A stretch of 64,000 nucleotides of DNA, taken from NCBI RefSeq assembly GCF_000512585.2, contig NC_089241.1, forward strand, positions 496,001 through 560,000, read 5' to 3'. The notes beneath the pieces were generated by a model. It did not search any database. It saw only the letters and a program-made list of their open reading frames with translations, and was not told the DNA's origin. The DNA comes from Kwoniella bestiolae CBS 10118. Lineage: Eukaryota; Basidiomycota; Tremellomycetes; Tremellales; Cryptococcaceae. The position numbers were made by a program, and so were the translations under genes. This document shows, piece after piece, positions 46,951-58,859 of the stretch (its first letter is position 1; every line of letters begins with the position of its first letter).

Positions 46951-48579
46951 CCCTTCACGCTCTTTGGCTTCTCTAGCTTCTCGCTCCTTTTCGTCTTTCT
47001 CCTTATCCCTCGTGCCTTCGATCCACCATGGCTTCTTCCTGTCTCCGGGAGTGCCGGACGTCATGGTAGCTGTTTGAGGTTTGACGAGATTACGTCTGGC
47101 TAGACCGTAAGGATCCAGAGGGTTGAGCCCCATTCTATGCTCAGCATGAGGAGGAGCTCGATGGGTGAAAGGAGGAGATGGGTGAGATTTGTCGTTGTCT
47201 GGTGGTGGTGCCACGTGAGGTGGGGGAGCAACAACATTCGGCATGGCGGTGGTGGGAGTTGTGGAGGGCAACTCAGTGGGAGCAGAGCCATCTCGACTAC
47301 CGGGTTGAGCACCGACTGCTGGGACTCTCTTGCGTCGCTTGATTATACTCTTCTTCATAGCGACGGGTCGAGGGACACCATGCAGTTTATGATATAATCC
47401 TAAAAAGCCAACCAACGTGTTAGCAAAGCTCGATATTTTAGTACAGCATAACTCACCACAAGCATTGCACTGAGGTCTACCTTCTTCGTCCCTTCTCCAA
47501 AGGGGAGTTGTACTGGTCCCACAATTCCTGCAAGTCATGCCAATAGGGGTTGCAGCCAAGCCATTAAGCGGGAATTCCCCATCTTTACCATCATCATCCG
47601 ACATTGGTGACTGTTCGGCCCGTGAACCTCCTTCTGAGCCAGTTCTAGTCATTGTGCTTGATGGACCAGCAGGTGATCCTCTGTGATCGCTCGAGGTCGA
47701 TAGTGTCCTCGCACCCATACCAATTCCACCCATGAAACCTAAACCCCATGGATTCAGACGATCAAGATTAGGGCGATCTGACACTCGAGGTGCCGGTTTC
47801 TCTACACCCTCACTTGGGCCCGATCCAGCTGCGTTGACCAGTCCAGAGGCGATGGAGTTGTTGAAAGTGGGGCAACCTTCACAACCGGCCTTTCCACCTG
47901 CTCCGTTACATCTTCCATCTCCGGGACAGGTGCCTGCCGGTGGATGGGATGCTCTGACGGTAGTGGGTGGTGGTGACGGGAGAGGTGAAGCTTGTGCAGG
48001 TGCTAGAGCTGAATCGAGAAACAGGATATGAGTTAGTTGAGAAAGACAAAAGGTCCGAGCAGAAAGTAACTCACGTTTTCTCTTCTTGGCAGAGGGAGGG
48101 GCATCTTCCAATTCCTCCTTGATCTTCCTAGCAGTGCTTCTCGTGATCTTTCTCTTATTCCTGTCCATCCCGTTTATAGGAGAATCCACACCCTCACTAG
48201 CTCTTCGATCTCCATTATCCGATTCTTGCAGCTCGTCTCTCTCCTCCGACACTTGTCTTGAGGAGATCCTTTCAGACATGGATCCAGATAACGGTGAGTC
48301 CGCTACGGCATCTTCCTCCGGACCACCTCTCTCGTTGGAGCTATCGAACCCTACTCTCCAACCGGGAGCGGCGAATCGTGAGCCCCATCGATCTCCCTCC
48401 TTGTGATCTAGCCTATCTGCCTTCTTATCATCTTCCGACCTATCTGATCCCCTTGTATCTGATATCCTGGCTGATCTATTGTACCCGAATGCATGAGAGG
48501 GGGATAATCTTGTGTTATTCTGGGGAGAATGGGGGTTGGTTTTCGGCCTCGAGGGGGATACGGGTGCCGAGTCTGTCAT
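46951..48579 (-). CDS. CIR1: GATA-type iron regulator (CIR1/SRE family), N-terminal and DNA-binding exons
   Basis: Iron-responsive GATA repressor/activator; in Cryptococcus Cir1 controls siderophore, high-affinity iron uptake and virulence genes. Exon 1 (from 48579) has an acidic, Ser-rich N-terminus and a nuclear-signal-like KRKITRSTARK and KKRKR. The Cys-rich iron-sensing motif CPGDGRCNGAGGKAGCEGCP follows, as in SREA, URBS1 and CIR1. One GATA finger: CRNCGTSTTPLWRR, then CNACG, C-X2-C-X17-C-X2-C, with the basic tail KKSIIKRRKRVP after an intron. Most ascomycete relatives have two fingers; this has one, as reported for Cir1. The last clear exon ends at 46951 at a GTAAGT donor; the next exon is uncertain and probably lies in 44922-46583. 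Confidence 0.88.
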
Positions 48580-50865
48580 TGTTGGGCTGTTGTGTGAGAG
48601 TAACAGTGTTAGGGTAAGATTAAAAACATGTTGATAAAATTATATATTATCGGTGGCAAAATGATGGAATGGTGGAAAAAATGAACCAATAGATATGGGA
48701 AGGGATAAACAATCAATGACACAGCTTTTTAGATCATCACAGACATGACAATGATTTTGCCGCCCCATCATGAACAGAGAGATCAAAGAAAAGCCAGGAT
48801 GATAACATCACCATCATCACCCTCGGCAGTCCTGACTCTTATCTCTGATTACGTAGTTTGACCAAAGGAGATGAGAAGTAACAGTGGGTATGGTTTGGAA
48901 AAGAGAAGAAAGCAGTGGATAGTGGAGAACTTACCGATCAGTGAAGAATGGGAGGAACAGACGCTGAAAGGAGAAAATCTTGATATGATGTTATGAGTTT
49001 TTTGGTTGGTAAAAGAGAAACGAAATAGGAAGATCCTTTGATATATTGAGATGTTGTTGTTGTTTACTGTTTTTCTATTGGCGAGTCGTATGTATGGGGT
49101 GATAAAGGATCTAACTATGTGTTGAAAATATGGTGAGATGCTTGATCCTTGATCTTTAATTTATACGACTAAACCTGTGTTGCGTTGAAAGGGAGAAATG
49201 TTCTTTGTGAAGCGACGTGGAGCGTGCGGTGAGATTCGGAATGTGATATGATGATATGATATCAAAAGTAAAAGTGCTTGTCGATAATAATCCAAAGCGA
49301 GGTCTATGCGCAGTAGTGATGGCGATTATACTTGTATTCTCCAGTGAATATTGATTATTACACTGGTGATTGTTGGATGTATAGATAAGAAAAGGATATA
49401 AACATGTGAATGGGATGGGATGTATGTAAAGTAGATAAGAGATGTAAGGTAGATAATTATAAGATGTAAAAAATGAAAGTGGGATTAGAAATGTATGTTG
49501 ATTACGAAGTTTCGATGGGCGATACAGTCCGGTCTAACGGAGAGAGATGGGGCTTGTTGCGTGATACATCTGCATCTGTTCACTGGGATGACCACCACAA
49601 TGTGACTGTGGCTGCCCTCGTTCTGATAGGTCAAGGATGAGATGGACATGCATATTTCTATAGTTCTCTGTGTGTTACTCTGTCAGCTGTGCTTCGGTAA
49701 TACGCGATGGATGATTGGCTCAAGTCGCAACGCGAGCATTCCGACGTGGGGATCATATTTGAAAGTGTTCACCTGCTCAGCTCTCACATTGCTCGACATC
49801 GAGCTCCGCTCCGCTCCAAGGAATCAGTCCACAATTGACGCTGCAGCTGAACATACAGTGCAATCCGCATCCAACCGATAAACCGAAATCGAAAACTCAC
49901 ACACGTGCCTTGTATTTTCAGTCTCACATCCGGTCTCGTCCGATCTCACCTCTCTTCGTACGTAAGAAGAGTTTACTGTATCGGGGATAGCAGTTACAAG
50001 GTATCATCATCAGCTCCACTCGTTGAGTTCAGAGAAGAATAATTTAGGTTCAAGATCGTCTTCTGACATATCGTCACACAACACATTTGATTACATCTGA
50101 TTTCAAATCCAAGTGAAAAATAAGCAAGCGATAGATCATTCCAGCAAAAACAGACAAAGTAATCGGTCAATCAGGTACTACTCAGGGTTTAAGTTATCTT
50201 TCCAGCCACAGAATTACTAAATCAGGTATTTTGAGAGCACGGCGTATGCTATGATCTCCTCTCTGGTGCAAGAGTTGCGATTTTACCGGAGTTGCTTTGA
50301 AACGGATTCTGTGTGGTGGTTGGGTGGGTGGGATCGTCTAGCTCTCAGTACTAGTATTCGAAAATCTCGCCAGCCTCTATGTTCAAGAGCTGCTCGTCGG
50401 GGACCAGCAATGGTGCAGTAGAGTAGTACCATAATGGCGTCACGCGATCCATCTTCGGGGCCTAGCAAAGGAAAACGATCAATTGCCGCCCAACGTGATC
50501 ACGTCACTTCCTTCGGCCGAAACCGCCCTATCAGTCACTCTATACCATCAAAAACATGTACTGAGTCATCGAAGAAGACGACTGCTATCATCACCCACAT
50601 CATGAGTGGACCGATACATACATCTCATATCACGCCTACCGTATATCTCTCAACCGACAATTTCCCACATGTGTTTCCCCCATATATTGGAGATGAAGAA
50701 TGAAAACGAAAGATACAAAATCATCTGAAGAAGACCCCTAAACAAGATATCTCCACGTCCTCATAAACAAGAATCAAAAGAACATATGGACAAAATTACC
50801 TATACCCACTTGATCCCAGGAATCGTAACCTCGGAGACAGTGATGCTTATCTTGGCCGCTCTCTT
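48580..50865. other. Long upstream region of the CIR1-like gene
   Basis: About 2.3 kb without a convincing gene. It includes the 5'-UTR intron, an ACACACGTGCC motif near 49910 and AT-rich blocks. Frames of 60-90 codons here lack motifs. It probably includes the regulatory region of the iron regulator and the 3' flank of the coiled-coil gene. Confidence 0.4.
48597..48934 (-). other. Putative 5'-UTR intron of the CIR1-like gene
   Basis: On the minus strand the segment begins GTAAGT, contains CCCTAACACTG 18-27 bases before the end, and closes with CACAACAG, 17 bases before the ATG at 48579. 338 nt. Consensus-based only. Confidence 0.5.
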
Positions 50866-53379
50866 TCATCCGATCGCCCCCATATTCACTCTATGTTGAG
50901 TATATGACAAAGGCTGAGGAGGGCGACGATTCCGATCGACTTGAGTCTGACTAGAACGAGGTGTTGTCCATGCACTATACGGTGGCTGAGCTGATGGGAT
51001 AGCTGATATACCGGTGTATTGCTGAGTTCTTGAAGCTGATACGATCTTCTCATCCTTGACCTGATTGTTCGATGCTGAAGTGCTAAAGGAAGGTTGCCTC
51101 GGAACTACAGGCAACTCTGATCGACCGAACACATGTCCTTGCGGGGTGGGAGGAGGAAGTCGAGAGTGCGTGCGACAGTATTGGGCCATATCAGATAGAT
51201 CTTGAGCCGAAGAAGAAGGCTGGGATGGGTTCTGAGTGGATGCCTTCACCGGTACAGGAGGAGGTAACATGCTTCCTTTCGATCTTGAAGTGGGGTTTGG
51301 TACTTGACCCTCCGAATGTTGTGGTGGCTTTGATGGTACAGGAGACTGAGAGGGTACTCCAGCCGATGCGATAGGACGATTGGAGAGGTTAAATGCATGA
51401 TGTGATGGGTCGTGAAGGGCGGGCCCCTCATGCTGGGGAACTGCTGTACCCGTGGTGGGGTGACGAGCCACTGAAGGATGAGATGGGCGTATGGGGAGGA
51501 CAGGAGGATCGGTACGATGTGGACGTATGGAAGGGTGACGCGGATCTTGTGGAACTTGAGGGCCTTGTTGTCTTGATCCAGGAGGCAGTTGTGAAATTCG
51601 AGATTGAGATTGAGATCTGCTCATGGACTGGAGATAATGGTTATCAGGTATCCTCCATCTGTTCCTCTCCGTAATCCCTCGCAAATCCCTTTGCGACGCT
51701 TCATATTCCATTCTTTCCCGCTCCATCTGCTCGTATCTCATCTTTTCGTCCCATTCTCGCTGCTCTCTCAACCTTTCTTGCTCCTGCTTCCGCAGATAAT
51801 CTTGCCTCATCCTCTCCCGCCTTTCTTTTTCAGCCCGTGCTAATTCAGCTTTGTATCTCTCTGCCCGCTCTCTAGCTTCCAGCTCTTCCCTCTCTCTTGT
51901 CGCCCACTCTTGATGTGCTTTGCGTTCTGCGCCCCTCTGCCTAGCCTCTCGCATCCTCGTATCCTCCCGGACCTCTCTGTCAACTTGGCTTAGTGTTCGT
52001 ACTGATGAAGGAGCTTTGAAGACTCTGTTCCTCCTGGATATCTCGCTGGATCCAGTTGGCCAACTCGAAGAATTGGTGATTCCTGGTGGGGGTAGTCTGC
52101 TCATCGAGCGATATGAGGGTTGACTTCTAGTAGGATAAGATGGTTGATCATTGTGATGTGTGTGGGTGTTCGTGTGATGGGATTTCGACAGCACATTCTG
52201 TTTGGAAGGATAAGGGTGAGCCCGAGTGGATGACTGATAAGGTCGATAATTCCTTTGCCATTGGACACTCTGAACGTCATCTCCATCTACCGCTGTGTAC
52301 TCTGGACTATCTTGCAAATGTAAAAAATCGTTCTCGTTGAAGGGTTTAACTAAATTCATTAAGTAGTCAGCTCCCATCTCGATGCTAATGATCAACCTAC
52401 CTGATGGACGCCTACTTTTGACTTTCGGGACGGTAAGATGAATCGGCTTGGAAGCTTTGCCGTATAAGAGAAACCCCTGTTTCCTCGGTGGAAGAGCCAT
52501 CTAGGAATGATGTCAACCACAGACCCTAATGATGAAGACAAAGCTAACAAGCGTACTCACGGTTAATCTCTCGGTCTCGGAATGGATCTTCTTCGGTTTA
52601 TAGTCCTGTGCTGCTTGGAAAGCCGGGAGGACTCTTCGTTTCTTCACATTTTGCTCGACTTCGTCTAAAGGTTGACCCGAGGATACCGGTCCGACAGGGG
52701 AAGGAGGTCTATTGCGTTTTTGACTCGCTTTGGTTGGGACAGGGGGTGGAGAAAGCTTGGGTTTGACTATCGCTGCTTTGTCTCGTCTTTGTAATTTTCG
52801 AGCTAACCTTCCTGCACAGCCCCGTCAGCTGACATTGACCTTCACGGTGGAATAGGTACGCTCACTTTGAGCGTTCTCGGTACCTTCGCCCCTCGTGATC
52901 CTTGGGTCCGCATAGCTGTGGTCATTGAGTCTTGATGTGAGAGGGGGACCTTCGGGATATGTTGGTAGGTGATTTCCGATAGGATTATTGTGAGACGGGT
53001 GGTCATCTCGTTTATTAGAGGGTCTGGATGATGGATGGTAATCTTGTCGCAATGGATGATGATTCTCTTTGTCTTCCGTATACCTGTGTGACTGATTCTT
53101 TGCTGTCTGGCTGGTGGTTTCTGTGTGAGTTGGAAAATTGACGGCCGCAGTATGTGTTCTCCGTGTATCCGGCGGCATATGCATCGCTTGACCTGGCGTT
53201 GTATGCTCTACTACACTCATTTGGGACTGACCACCTGTGACTCGGGTGAAGAAGGTCCTGCCCTGTTGAGCATGTTCCTCCAAGTATGGCTGGACGGAGG
53301 CGAGGTACCGCCTGATATGATAGTTGGGGGAATAGTCATGTTGGATTGGGATTGCTCGGATGGGAGGATTGGTGGTCAT
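50866..53379 (-). CDS. Coiled-coil, Pro/Ser/Gln-rich protein of unknown function
   Basis: I do not recognise the family. Proposed start ATG at 53379 (MTTNPPIRAIPIQHDYSPNY); frame-consistent joins link it through a basic exon (RRLARKLQRRDKAAIVKPKL, later VKKRRVLPAFQAAQDYKPKK) to the large exon MALPPRKQGFLLYGK and, over a short intron, VKPFNENDFLHLQDSPEY. A long Glu/Arg coiled coil follows (about 51690-51970, DREVREDTRMREARQRGAE onward), then a Pro/Ser/Gln-rich disordered tail ending VNMGAIG. The composition suggests a cytoskeletal, spindle or nuclear scaffold protein, but no motif proves this. The downstream ORF alone starts at 52500. Confidence 0.6.
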
Positions 53380-53948
53380 ACTGTAGTGAACGGGGTGAAA
53401 AGGATCAATAGTCAAGGTCGGAAGGAGGGATTCAAGACGCTGGTCAGAGGAGGGATGACCGAGGAAGTTGAATAGGATGAATGCTGGGAAGATATCAATA
53501 GCTATGACAAGACGCAAGCGAAGAGAGAATAAATGTGGATGTAACATATCATGACGAGGGGACAGTTGATCAAAAAGTTGGATAGATAACAAGGGGAGAT
53601 AACAATTTGACATAAATAAACATTCCTAATCAGTCTAATCAGTTCTAATCAGTCCATATCAGTGTAATCAGTTTTCTAATGCTGAAAGTGATCGGTTGTG
53701 CCTGACCTTGTATTGCCGATTAGGAATCATTACGAATTGTTCGGTTATTGCCGCTCGAGCGTTACAACCGTGTTCGTGCACGTTGATCTAACTTTGCAAG
53801 TGTTTTGATTTTGTCTTTCTTCTCTTCCTTTTCCTCTCCTTCTTTTCATCCCGCCCAATTCTCTACGACATACGTCTCACAGCTTCATACACGTATTAGA
53901 ACAGGTCAGCTACTGGACGAGGTCAGGTTTCCGATTGTTAGTCGTACG
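53380..53948. promoter_or_regulatory. Divergent promoter with repeated TAATCAGT
   Basis: 569 bases between divergent starts; see the repeat at 53625-53672. The 80 bases before the Sir2-like ATG are CT-rich leader. Confidence 0.5.
53625..53672. repeat. Short tandem repeats of a CTAATCAGT unit
   Basis: Five degenerate copies in ~48 bases: CTAATCAGT, CTAATCAGT, CTAATCAGT, CATATCAGT, GTAATCAGT, spaced by 0-1 bases. A dispersed CTAAT follows. Confidence 0.85.
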
Positions 53949-56268
53949 ATGAGCAGTTCTCCACCACCTGCTCTCGCACCTGAAATCACCCCGGCCGAGA
54001 CATACCAGATCGACAGTGACGAATATGACTCGGATCAGGAGAGGGATGACCTAGAAGACGACGAATATGATAAGCTTGTAGAAGAAGGTGGGCTTACTTC
54101 TTCCCCGATGAGGTTATGTATGCAGCTGACAACTGAACAGCCGAGAATGGATACAGCGATGAGGAGATGGAGAAGTTCATCCTTCAGCTAAAGGAATCTG
54201 GTTTGGTCAACTTTTTGAGAGACTATCTTCTACAGAGTGAGAATGGAGAGATGAGATCTTTGAGGAAGTTACTGCTCGGCTTTGGAATTATACCAGTGAG
54301 TTCAGCTACATGGTTTACCAGGAATTGTGCGATTTAGCTGAAGATACTGGATACTCATCTAGCCATCTCCGCTACGTAACCCTTCCATACCCAACATACA
54401 TCTACTTCCCTTCGCTAAAATAGCTTTATCAAGAGTGCTACGCCGAAGACAGCGCTTATCCCATCTCTCATCCTTGGAAGACGCCTTGAACCTCCTGAAG
54501 ACCTCCAAGAACATAATTGTCCTATCTGGTGCTGGAATATCGACTTCGTGTGGTATACCTGATTTTAGATCGAGCACGGGTCTATATGCTCAGCTACAGG
54601 ACGAAGGAAAGTATGAACTGGACGATCCCCAACAAATGTTTGATATACATTATTTCAGAGAAAGGCCTGAGGTATTTTAGTGAGTTGAATCTTGTCATCC
54701 TGACGGTTCAGCGAGAAAGAAGGAAGTCCAGAAGAAGTAAGGGCTGACACGGATGAGTTTAGCTCTTTTGCAAAACAAATCTATCCAAGCAACTTTGTGC
54801 CTAGTCCTTGTCACAGATGGATCAAATTATTGGAGGATAAGGGTTTAGTGAGTTTTATGTATCTATGCATATCGACTCACATGGATACTGATCATCTCCT
54901 TCGCCTTCAAATAGCTACTACGCAATTACACTCAGAATATAGATACTTTAGAAAGCTTAGCTGGAGTGGAGAAGGTGTTACAGTGTCATGGTATGTAGCT
55001 GACACTTGACAAGCATATGGTCGGACGTGCAGCTGACACGACAGAGACAGGCTCCTTCAAGACTGCATCATGCTTGGTAAATCCTCATTCATTGATCTCA
55101 CTTCCTCTACCCTGCCCACTCGGCTGACATGTGTCACACCCACAGCGTTGTAAGAACCGTGTACCAGGCCAAACTATCGAGCCATTCATCATGTCCCAGC
55201 ACATACCGTACTGCCCAAGATGTCAGGAAGAGGTCGCTCAGAAGCAGCAGAAAAAGGATCAGCTCAAGAGAAGTAAAGGAAAAGGGAAAGCGCGTTGGGA
55301 TGAGGATGGGGAAGAAGAAGAAGAGGAAGATATATGGGGTGGTGGTGAACCGGGGATAATGAAGGTGGGCTTCTACTCTAGCGATGATTTCAAGCCTTAC
55401 TAAATAACATATATACAGCCCGATATAACTTTCTTCGGTCAAGCTCTCGATTCCGAGTTTGATGAATGTCTATTCAAAGATAGGGAAGAGGTGGATCTGT
55501 TGGTGATTATAGGTACAAGTCTGAAGGTCGCACCAGTCAGCGAGGTACTCAGTAAGTGAGTCTCAACTCTGCTAAACTACATGCTACTGATTTAAGCCTT
55601 GTGATGATAGCGCATATACCGCACTCGGTTCCTCAGATATACATCAACCTGACACCTGTCCATCATGTGAAACCAGATGTGAGCTACTGAAGTTTCTGAT
55701 AAGAGACGCAACTTGGGATAGCTGATGCTGAACCACGTCGTAGATCTGTCTACTAGGTGATGCAGATAGCATAGTAACAGATTTATCATCAAGACTAGGC
55801 TGGACAATACCCTCACCAGCAGCTGTACCTCAGCCATCCCCCGAAGCCAATGGGGACGGGAATGCTCAAAAGATAGAAACGAAGATCGACCGAGCGACAA
55901 GAGTAACTATACCTCCCGAAGAGGGTGAATGGATTGATGGTATAGAGGAAGCGTGAGTTGACCACTCCATGCCCGACTTACCCACGTACTTTAGAGCTAA
56001 TTCAGATAGATTCAGCTCGCACATACATCTATACCGACGAAAGGGAAGTCAGAATCCGGAGAAACCACAATCTTCGTCTGATCCATCCTCCTCGGGAGGT
56101 GAGGCGAGTCCAGCGCCGGAAAACGCGAATCAGAAGGAGGAGGAAGAAATACCTACTATCGAACCATTGCAAGTAGGCGAAGGAGAACCTGAGGCATCAG
56201 ATGGGTATGTAAGTGATGAGAGTGATATCGGAGAAGAGAGACCTTCCAAGCGTGCCAGAGGGGATTGA
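53949..56268 (+). CDS. Sir2-family NAD-dependent protein deacetylase
   Basis: Removes acyl groups from histone or other lysines using NAD; nuclear type. About nine exons. An acidic N-terminus (EYDSDQERDDLEDDEYD) and a DUF592-like helical block (KFILQLKESGLVNFLRDYLL) are typical of the yeast Sir2/Hst1 and SIRT1 group. Catalytic core: VLSGAGISTSCGIPDFRS (NAD-binding GAG loop), NYTQNIDTLE with the invariant Gln-Asn-Ile-Asp, LQCHGSF with the catalytic His, zinc cysteines CLRCKN and CPRC, PDITFFGQ, VIIGTSLKVAPV and IYINLTPV. A ~45-residue Lys-then-Glu-rich insert follows the second zinc pair. C-terminus is acidic and Ser-rich, ending KRARGD. Target and exact orthologue not inferred. Confidence 0.93.
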
Positions 56269-56614
56269 GGTCGTATTGGGACTTGGTGAGATTGCTATGT
56301 GGTTGTAGTGGGGCGCTTATTGTTGAAGAACATATATTGTATAATGAGATACTCTCGTAGATGTACAGACCAATGCACACAATAGATCAGCTGTCCGCCT
56401 GATCGCTCACCTGGACTGTCGCTCTTTCCTGCACTTGCGTCCATCCCGTAATACCGTGCTGTAGTATCAGCTGGCCATCTCAGACGGACATTGCAATCAA
56501 GATCCCCCTCTCCTTCCGCCGTCTACTCCTGGCGGTGCGACCCAACCTTGCTGAGTGAACGGGATGTATCGATACGAAAAGTATGCAATGCATCCAATCC
56601 ACCTGAGACCCAAA
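56269..56614. other. Intergenic region, convergent 3' ends
   Basis: 346 bases between convergent stop codons. Nothing recognised. Confidence 0.4.
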
Positions 56615-57675
56615 CTAAGCTACCTGTATCTTCTTCGCCGCGTCCGCCCAAACTCCACCAGCAGCATCCAACTTCTCCCTCGCCTCGCTCACCCACTCTT
56701 CAACTGCCTTGGTAGGTTTCCACGTCCTCCCTTTAGGCGACGAGACCAGACTCGAAGTTATCTGTTCGGGGGTCGACCCTTCTGTCTGGGATGCGAGACT
56801 TAGACGAAGGAGGGCGAGGGTAGGGGAGATGGGTTGGGAGGGGGCGAGTTTGGGGGGTGGGAGGGAAGAGGAGAGGAGAGAGTGGTGTAGTTTGAGGATG
56901 GTTGGTTGGTCGAGGTCTGGGAGGCCGTCTGTAGAGTGATATCTTAGTTAGCATAGCTTCTTCGTACAAATATATGAAATGTATTGGGAAACAGATGGAG
57001 ACGGTGGAATGGGGTGGGTGCAACTTACAATGTACCCTGTTCGATACCAGCTCAGAAGCCAACTCAGCTTTCCCAAGATTACACAGTCGACCTGCCCACC
57101 ATATCCGATTCATCAGCTACGTTATCACATATACCGTATGGGTATGACGGCAGCTGAAGTCATGTGCAAGAATAAGAACTCACCGACAATCTCCCTTCCA
57201 GTGGCCTTACTAACCCTCAATCCCCCGACTCTCCAAGCCCTCACGACCTTCTTCAGCTCCTCAGCTTCCTCAGCCTCACTACACGCTACGACCTGTCTCA
57301 GCGCCTGAATTGGGACTTTGTCCCGTCTCTTCTCCTTGGGAGGTAATTTCGCGTGGGTCTGAATGATAGATACGTTGGATTGTCGGATGGCGGATTTGTC
57401 GAGTTTGTAAGACGAGGCTGGGGTACCAGAGGTGGAGAAGAGATCTTCTTCTTCTTGCTCTTCCTCGGGAAGTGCTTCTTCGATGGGTTGGGATGATCGC
57501 GCTTTTCGGAGGGCTGAGAACGGTTTGGAGTTAGTCTGGCTACGGTGAGTTTGGAGTATGAGATTGATGTTGACTTACCGAGTGGTGTGCTGTGTATGTG
57601 CCTTAGATTGACATTCCTGGGAGCGACAGATCGGGCGGTATTTCTGAAGACTGAGGAGATGGAAAGGCTGGACAT
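56615..57675 (-). CDS. Predicted mitochondrial protein, unknown
   Basis: Start MSSLSISSVFRNTARS with a CACAATGTC context, followed by VAPRNVNLRHIHSTPL, an Arg/Ser-rich leader typical of matrix targeting. A splice after HSTPL leads to RKARSSQPIEEAL, an acidic run EEEQEEEDLF and then helical segments: KLPPKEKRRDKVPIQALRQV, EEAEELKKVVRAWRVGG, GRLCNLGKAELASELVSNRV and GLPDLDQPTILKLHHSLL, ending DAAKKIQVA. Three introns have GTAAGT/GTGAGT/GTAAGT-type donors. The paired helices resemble the helical repeats of PPR-like or mitoribosomal proteins, but I cannot name the family. Function not inferred. Confidence 0.65.
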
Positions 57676-58859
57676 TGTGAGTGTCGTGTTTGAAGATAAG
57701 GTTGAAGTGACAGCCGAGGTGAATGAGCGAATGTGTGAGGATGTTCCTGAATTCAATTCTTTCTAGTCTCTGTTCCGTGTTAACTGTCGGATGGGACAGT
57801 ACCTTCAATCATCAGGCTGGAGGTGACGAAAATGTGATTGATCTAATGTGACAGGTGGATATGGACGGAAAGCAGATATCGTCCACCCTCGGGTCAGACT
57901 TTGATTTTCGAGTGACTCCCAGCAACAAGAACTGAAATTTCAGTTGAGGTCAAAGTAGAATGGCAATGTGGCATTCGCGTGGCACCTCTCATCCGGTGCA
58001 AAGGCAGTCAATGGGACACTTCTCCAGTAATTAAGCTTACACCTTCCAGTGATATGCATGGCAAATGTAGCCCATACGGATCGACAAGAGTCTTTCTACA
58101 TGGATCGATTGAGATACTCAGGTCATGCCTATCGGGGCACCTACTTTTGTGCTTGTCTGGTGTGAGCGACAGAGGGTGAAACTTTGTTGGATCAGGTGAA
58201 TTCGCTTGTTATGTTCAATTCAGTAGGGTCGTAGCTGAGCCTTCATACGTAGTGCAGCTTGTGAAGTCTGCTGTCACCTGAAACTTATTAGGTACGAATG
58301 GAACCATTGAAATGTGAAGCATCGTACAATTGTACGAAAGCCTATTCCAAACAATTTGCCTACAGTATCTGATGTATATGCCAACTGAGTCTTTGAATCC
58401 AGTCGTATGTTTCGTTTGACTCATTGATGTGCAGGTTTCCATCATTTCAAGGGGCAGTACCAGTATAAGGCTTCTGGTCCAACTGAATCGAACCAACCAG
58501 CCTTGCTTGTATCCCATCGATTCCCATTGATTCCCAAACACAGACAAAAAAAATACAAACACAGGCTGGATGTTTCGATTCATCCAGATGAAAAGAAAGG
58601 CTCGATTTGGCCATTCATTCTGAGCGGCTGAATCCATTATTTCTTGAGTCATTCCAGAGATGTCACTTAGACAGAAGTATTATATATATGTATTGATCGT
58701 CCCACTTTCTTGATCATTTTGTTTCTCCCTCAAACATATACAACTTCCAAGAAGCAAACGACATTAACGACAAGACGATCTCTCATCTTCCTATTTTCTC
58801 ATACCTCCCCCTTTTCCATCTCTGTAAACACTATCGATACGACAACACAGCAGCTCACA
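57676..58859. other. Divergent intergenic region
   Basis: About 1.18 kb between divergent starts. Frames here lack signatures. A TATATATATG run lies at 58681-58690, and the bases up to 58859 are CA/CT-rich leader. No RNA gene recognised. Confidence 0.4.

Noticed and set aside
49642..49881. 79-codon frame starting with a hydrophobic, signal-peptide-like stretch
   Set aside because: No family similarity, no splicing continuity and short; probable chance frame in the CIR1 upstream region.
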